64,000 nucleotides of DNA. Origin: Larix kaempferi. Its lineage: Eukaryota; Streptophyta; Pinopsida; Pinales; Pinaceae. Below, piece after piece: positions 58,246 through 64,000 of this stretch; positions within the stretch are counted from its first letter, which is position 1; every line of letters starts with the position of its first letter. The stretch is taken from the NCBI GenBank assembly GCA_027924585.1, contig BSBM01000361.1:41804501-41868500 (forward strand), in the 5' to 3' direction. The translations under genes and the position numbers were made by a program. Below the pieces are notes generated by a model. It made no database searches. It was not told where the DNA came from and saw nothing but the letters and a program-made list of their open reading frames with translations.

Positions 58246-58492
58246 TATACTTGGGTAGATTTATATCAAGTATGCTCCCTGTGGCCCCACGAAAGATGTC
58301 CTTAGGTGGGTACAACCAAATGTTTACAACTTCAGGGATATCTTCATTTGATGATAAAATGTAATCCAAGAATTCATTTGAGTTGGGGGATCTCACATCC
58401 CAAATGGGCTAGGTAACCGAATCATATTCCTCCATCAAGGAAATATTTTGATATGAATCTGTCAAAGTTATTTGAGTAGCTTGGTTTGAAAT

Positions 58493-58996
58493 TTATACGA
58501 CAGATAGAGGTGATCCAAATGCTTGCCAACATGGAAATGAAATTACACAAGCCGAGGACCCTTCATCTACTATGGTTAGACAGATGTTCTTACCATGAGT
58601 CGTTACTTTAATCTGAAAAGCAACTTCGGGAAGAATCCTACATATTGAATGGTCTGTGTCTGATGTGATAAAAGTCTCATCGGATGGATCAACAACACCA
58701 ATGGTAGACAATACTTCCTTTATTTGTGCAGAATGATATTGCAATACCTCCAAGGCCGACCTGGCACATGGTACTTGAGCTAGGTCCTCAAGAACATTAC
58801 CATTTTGAGCAGCTCGCATGTTAGGATTATGCATTGTTCTATGTAGAACACCTTTGGGGGGGTGTGATACTAAGTCTATGGCCGATTTCTCAATGTAGAG
58901 ATAACCATCTGGTTGTGATTCCGACTGATCTGGTGTACTAAGAGAGACATCATAAGAATCAAGTCTTGTTTGAATGTTCATCTCAATATCACACAT
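58493..58996 (-). pseudogene. gag-protease relic, duplicated copy
   Basis: Copy of 19108-19611. A T-to-A change at 58558 turns the active-site neighbour Thr into Ser (DEGSSACVIS); the D-E-G triad is kept. It ends at the same TAA. Confidence 0.75.
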
Positions 58997-59949
58997 GAAG
59001 ACATTGACATTAGGATCATTGCCCCCTTGCGGGGGTACCGGTGTAAAAATAGTGGGTTATTGTTTCCCACCGCATTGAAGCATAGTTGGTGCCTCTTCGT
59101 TCCCATAGTTAGCATCTTTTTTACTCGTGTACTTCTTCTTCTTTCCTCTCAATTCTATGGATGAGACTGTGAGTATGTTAGAATTGTTGGAAGGATTACC
59201 AGGTTGCTGCATTGCTTGGACAGCTCTGGGTTGTGAATTCTGAATAGAAACTTCTCCCGGATATGGGTAATCTGTTCAAGATGGTTGATGGAATCCATCA
59301 TACCATAGACATGAGGTTCATGTGGCAGCCTAGCTGGATCAAATGCAGGTCTTGCAGGTTGGTTCCAAAAATATTGGTTATTTTCTAGAACCTGACCACT
59401 CCATGACGAAATGGGATTAATGGTTGTATTTCCCCCTTGTGGAATTAGGCTTGAAAAAGATTGGTTATTTTCTAGAACCTGACCACTCCATTGATGTGGT
59501 CCTTGGGTGTGATCAAAATTCCAAGGTGGGTTTCCCCTTTGCGGAGGTTGACCCCAAGAAGTTTGGCTACTTCGTGAAACATGACCAATGGGTGGATTTC
59601 CTCCTTGCAGAGGTGGGGCCCAAGAAGATTGGTTACTTCCTAGATCCCAACTGCACCATGGCGATTGAACTTGGTATTGAAAATCATTCCAAGGTTGACT
59701 TCCTCCTTGTGGAGGTGGCATCAGAAAAGATTGGTTACTTCCTTAATGTTCCCAGTCCATTGTGAACTAGGTTGTATGTATGGATTTCCCCCTTGCGGAG
59801 GTATGTTCCATTGATATTGGTTACTTGGTCAAACATTATCATTCCATTGCAGGATAGGATTAAAGGGTGGATTTCCCCCTTGCGGGGGTATCTTCCATTG
59901 AGATTGATGACTTGGTGTAACATTACCATTCCATTGCTGACTGGGATTC
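58997..59949 (-). pseudogene. gag PPQGGNPP-repeat region, duplicated copy
   Basis: Copy of 19612-20564 with three substitutions noticed (59000, 59344, 59599). Confidence 0.6.
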
Positions 59950-62900
59950 TATAATATCCTATGGATTGTCTACCAAGAATATTAACTAGATCCCAAGGTT
60001 CCTTTTAACTCCACTAGTCAATTTTATGCTTAATTATTCAAATGGTGCAAGATGTAAGTGAGGTTTATTGGCTAAGGACTGAAGATGGTGGGATGAAAGT
60101 TCAATTCTGGAATTTATATGGGGTTTGGTGCAGCAGCAGGTCAAAGCATAGATCTGAGGTGTCCTATGCACAATGTACCAGTACCTTTCACTTTTCAGCA
60201 AAGGAATTAATCCCTTGCCTACTTCGAGGCTTCCTGGGTAGCTGGCATATACATACTAGACAGGTAGGGGTTCAGGGAGTTTGCAGCAGTGTAAATATCA
60301 ATCAAATAATGGCTGGATATGTTCAGGAGGATTCTGGAGCAGATTGGACAAGGTTTGGAAAGATTGGGGTGACAGATGCTTAACTGGGATTGTCTGGCTA
60401 GGAATTTTATTGGCTTCCCAAACACAAGGAAAAAGCTTATGAAGTTCAATTTTAAAGGCTGATATGGTCAATATATTAATTTATGAACCTATTGCAACAA
60501 ACAGGAAATGAAATGGATTCACAAATTGTATTTTATGAAGCAAACAGTGAAACTAGTCAAATAAAACCACTCAATGAGCTAGTCTTCGAATCTAACTTGA
60601 TAACTGACCTCCATTAATTGATTTCTCTGTTATGAATCAGTATACATATATGATACAGTAATAAATTGCAATAGATATGACAGAATCCTTCTTTTCTTAT
60701 TCAATAACTCCCTTCTCAAAATGGTGCCTCGCAGGCTATGATTTTACATTACAATAGTGGAGAAATAGATAAGAGAAGAGAGAAGTTACTTCGGATCTAT
60801 AATGGAGATTATTATCAGTCCATATAATGTCTAGATGGCTGAACTTGCTGCCTTCTTAACATGATGGTCTTCAATGGTTGCAATCTTCAACTGATTCTCC
60901 CCTGTGGGGAAATCACCTCCAAAATTGGTTGTGGGAGTAGTAGAGGTAGAAGAAGAGAGGAGAATGGTTCTGATATTCGATCTATGGAATTTAGAAGCCT
61001 TAAATATCTGCATCGTCATCTTATAGAACTCACTAAAGGTCCTGGGCACACCTCTCCATAATTATCTCCATCCTCTAGTGCTCTTTCTTCAAATCTAGCT
61101 GCAAATCTCCTTCAATGGTGGCCTCCTCTTCAATCTGGCATCCGATCTTCATAGTTGTGCTATACTGGACTTCAATGGTTGTAAGATTACTTGCCGGACC
61201 TGCACAATACTCCTGGATAACTCACACAGTCTTGGGGCACATCACCCAAGTGAAATGGTTGAGGCACAACACTCAACTAGAGAAGCATCAAAGCTCTCAT
61301 GAGAAAACATAAATGATCAAAAGTTGTCAAATGGAGTTGGTTGGATTCTTTTATAAACTTCATGATGACCTATTGAACAATTTATTGGCTTGGTGACCTG
61401 TGAGAGTAGGTTACCCACTTTCCCATTCTACTCCAAAGCCATGAGGGTGCCTTTCTTGAGGAGAATAGCAACTTCTGAGCTTTCAAAACTTTCTTTCCTT
61501 CACCTCCTTCACTAAATTTGGGTAAGTGCACTTTAGGTAGCTTTTTTGGTTGTTGCTATTTTCTTTCTGAAATCTTTCTAAATCTTTCCACTTTTTTTAC
61601 TTTCCTCTTTCATGCTTTTGTCTGATTTTGCCAGCTTTTGTCAATTTCCTTTCTGGGTTCATCTTGCCAACTTGTCTCCACTACATTCCTTAGATTTTCT
61701 GAGACTTTACCACTTAGGAAAGTTTGCCTCGCTTACCAATTCGAATTTCCTAGGAATATCATCACCACTTGCTAATATTTATTAGCAATATTTATTATTA
61801 AAATATTATAATTCTCGGAATTAATTCAGACTTCAGAATTTAATTAATTAATTCAGAATTAATTAACCACTATAGTAATTGCCTCAAAACTTCCCCATTA
61901 ATTACATTCTCATTTAATTAATCACTTAGACTTAGTCATGGGGTTAATAACTACATGGGGAGCCCACCTTGTCCATTTAATTCCCAAATACAACCTTAGG
62001 CATCTTTCATGAGGTAGTTTCCATACTTGCTCATTAATTAAATAATGATTGCCTAGGTGACCTAGGCCAAAATTACCCCATGGACCATAGAAAAATATGG
62101 GGACATGACAGTCCTCCCTTCCTAAGATTGCATGTCCTCAAGCATTGTCAGGATTCCACCTAGCTTCTGCTGCACCACTCTAATTATAATTGTCCCCATT
62201 CACTGTGCAGTCTAAAAATTAAACTTGGGCCTTCAAAAAAAAAATGAAGAAAAACTTCACTATAATTTATATCTGCAATTTAACCAGCAAAGAACAAAAT
62301 TTTCAACCCGGACATTATAACTTGAGTAGAATTCCTAGATCCCACTGTTTCTCCTGCAAGAACCAAAATTTTCCTGTCATCTTTGGCAATCTGTCACTCC
62401 CATGAATGCTAGGATCCCAAAGTATCAACTGCATTTTCCCGATCTCCCAACATGTGGATTTTCTCCACATAGGCCAACTTCTGCCAGTAAAATGTTCCAT
62501 TAATCTATCTTGACAACTTGCTTGCTTAGCTGCCTTCCCTTGACCATAAGCAGAAACATTTTTGCAAGGATACTTCATGCTTTTCAGGTAATCTTTCACC
62601 CAATCCATATGTGGATGAGTGACATCAAATGGCTGCAAAATATACTTTTGTTGCTGCTCACAATTCAAGACAATGTCAGTTATAATAAGAAATTTATTGC
62701 AGAAACAAGAAAATCTTTTACCTCTGAGATTTCCTTTTTTTGTGATTCCTCTATCCATCCCTCCAATGGACGAATCGAATATCTTGCTTGTTGATTCACA
62801 TGAGCTAAAATCAGCCATCTCTACTGCAATAAGATCTATCTCCCATAGCAGCAGATCATGATCCACATGTGGTACATGTGGCATCAACAAGAAAAACTTC

Positions 62901-64000
62901 TTCACCCATTATTCATTCCCCATTGTTATTGTTGAATCCATGACATGTGGGGAAGGAATGTGAACCTTCTTGGTATGTCTGCAAACTTTAGTAATCAGAC
63001 TTATGGCTGCAACTTCTTCATTATTGGCTGGCCCAAATTGAGTGCTCTCATCCCACTTTTCCATGGGAGAGTGGTTGTTTCCAAGGAACAACTCAAGTTC
63101 CCTTAGGAAATGATCATGTGCTTGGTTTTCATCAAACTGTTCTGCACACTCCTCAAGCAAATGTAAAGATAAATGATCCTCATGATCCACCATCTCATGA
63201 GGTTCCTCCATATGATCATGAATGCTTTCACCCCACTGTAATTGATTGAATGGTGTGTAGGAGGGTAGGGAGGATCTTTGCAACTTTTCATGAAGCAACA
63301 ACATCTCCATCTTGGATTCTTGGAGGGCACTTTGAGTGCTTCTCAAAGAATCTTGGGTGGCCATCAATTCATCATTAATATTATAGTTCTCTTTTTCATA
63401 TCTACAAATACTTTCTTCATCATGCCATGATGCATCCCGCAAAAATTCAACAAGCTCAAACATGTAATTTTTATCTAAAAGCAACTATGAGAAATTACCT
63501 TTGATTGTGGACATTGCTTTCTGGATATTCTCCATGGCTGTAAAGAAATATTGATCTTCCCTTAAAGCAGCTTCCCAACACAACCTTGACACTGAAGAAT
63601 GAGTGTCATGGAGAATTTTCAAGGCCTCTTGGATCTTCTGTTCATCGATATTCAATGACCCTGCAAGAAGATGAGGTTCTTGCAGATGTTCCTCCTCCTC
63701 ATTTTCCATCGCCGGATCGATTTAAAGTAGTGCACTTTAGGTTTCGAAATCTGATCCATATGTTGTTGCTAAAATATATTCATCTTTTAGGTCCTCAAAA
63801 ACATAATTTGGGCTGCAACATAAGTGCTCATTCATCCTTGGTGCAATAGAAATATCTTCTCTCAAAGTTTCAGCCTCCACACTACTTTCATTTTTTACAC
63901 TAGAATTATGAACCTCATCACTAGGGGGCTCAAACATTATGAAATTTTCAATGGACATGGCTTCCATCTCAGTTTGACCTAATGACACATAAAAATAAAA
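59950..64000 (-). mobile_element. Non-autonomous LTR element, duplicated copy, cut by the window end
   Basis: 3' LTR 59950-62110 (TATA box 61355-61348), PPT 62111-62123, then the internal ORF. It carries the same mutated LTR terminus (TA for TG) as copy 1, which shows that it was copied with its flank and did not transpose. Confidence 0.85.
62315..64000 (-). pseudogene. Unrecognised ORF of the non-autonomous element, duplicated copy, partial
   Basis: Same frame and same stop positions as at 22930-24615. Two coding differences noticed: Phe to Leu at 63157 and Ala to Glu at 63963. The acidic N-terminus lies beyond the window. Confidence 0.7.

Larger units (their letters stand above)
58246..64000. 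repeat. Segmental duplication, copy 2 (continues beyond the window)
   Basis: Same sequence as 18861-24615 at offset 39,385. The left boundary is a junction in TATAC, shared by both parent sequences. The right boundary is outside the window. Confidence 0.9.

Noticed and set aside
58246-64000. Second copy as a new transposition of the LTR element
   Set aside because: It includes 1.7 kb of flank outside the element and the same mutated LTR terminus, so it is a segmental copy.

Overview
The window reads as nuclear DNA of a seed plant. It has a plant-type F-box/LRR/FBD gene, Ty3/gypsy chromovirus and Ty1/copia retrotransposons, primer-binding sites matching plant initiator tRNA-Met and tRNA-Asp, and no bacterial gene organisation. 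The very low gene density and the nested, decayed LTR elements with long LTRs suggest a large, repeat-rich genome. A gymnosperm is my best guess, but this is inference and the sequence does not prove it.

Layout. 1-1.2 kb: possible 5' end of an unidentified host gene on the minus strand (39 codons, a candidate 5'-UTR intron and TATA-like sites). 1.2-3.5 kb: gag-protease frame of a Ty3/gypsy-like element, minus strand. 3.6-14.3 kb: decayed chromovirus on the plus strand whose 3' LTR is split by a nested gag-only element at 10.6-14.0 kb. 14.3-18.4 kb: copia LTR fragment, gypsy integrase fragment (minus) and dispersed repeats. 18.4-27.1 kb: a second gag-protease relic interrupted by a non-autonomous LTR element that has the chromovirus LTR, PBS and PPT but a different, unrecognised ORF. 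27-31 kb: repeats and a solo LTR. 31.1-34.7 kb: compact gag-protease copia element with intact target duplication. 35.6-37.0 kb: internally deleted copia copy. 37.4-38.7 kb: complex tandem repeat. 38.8-40.2 kb: F-box/FBD gene, the only apparently intact host gene. 41-43.4 kb: F-box fragments split by a solo LTR. 43.9-47 kb: coiled-coil gag-like relic and its LTR. 47.5-52.9 kb: decayed copia element with two foldback insertions. 52.9-55.4 kb: second tandem array. 55.5-57.7 kb: F-box/FBD pseudogene with a hAT-like insertion. 58,246-64,000: near-identical direct copy of 18,861-24,615.

History that can be read. The unit copia LTR - tandem array - F-box gene occurs twice (36.2-40.7 and 52.2-58.2 kb), with one intact and one dead gene copy. 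A much younger duplication then joined a copy of the 18.9-kb region to the end of the dead block at a 5-bp microhomology. Three coding relics carry in-frame stops that are almost all TAG, a pattern expected if methylated CAG (CHG) sites deaminated. All counts and alignments here were made by eye.
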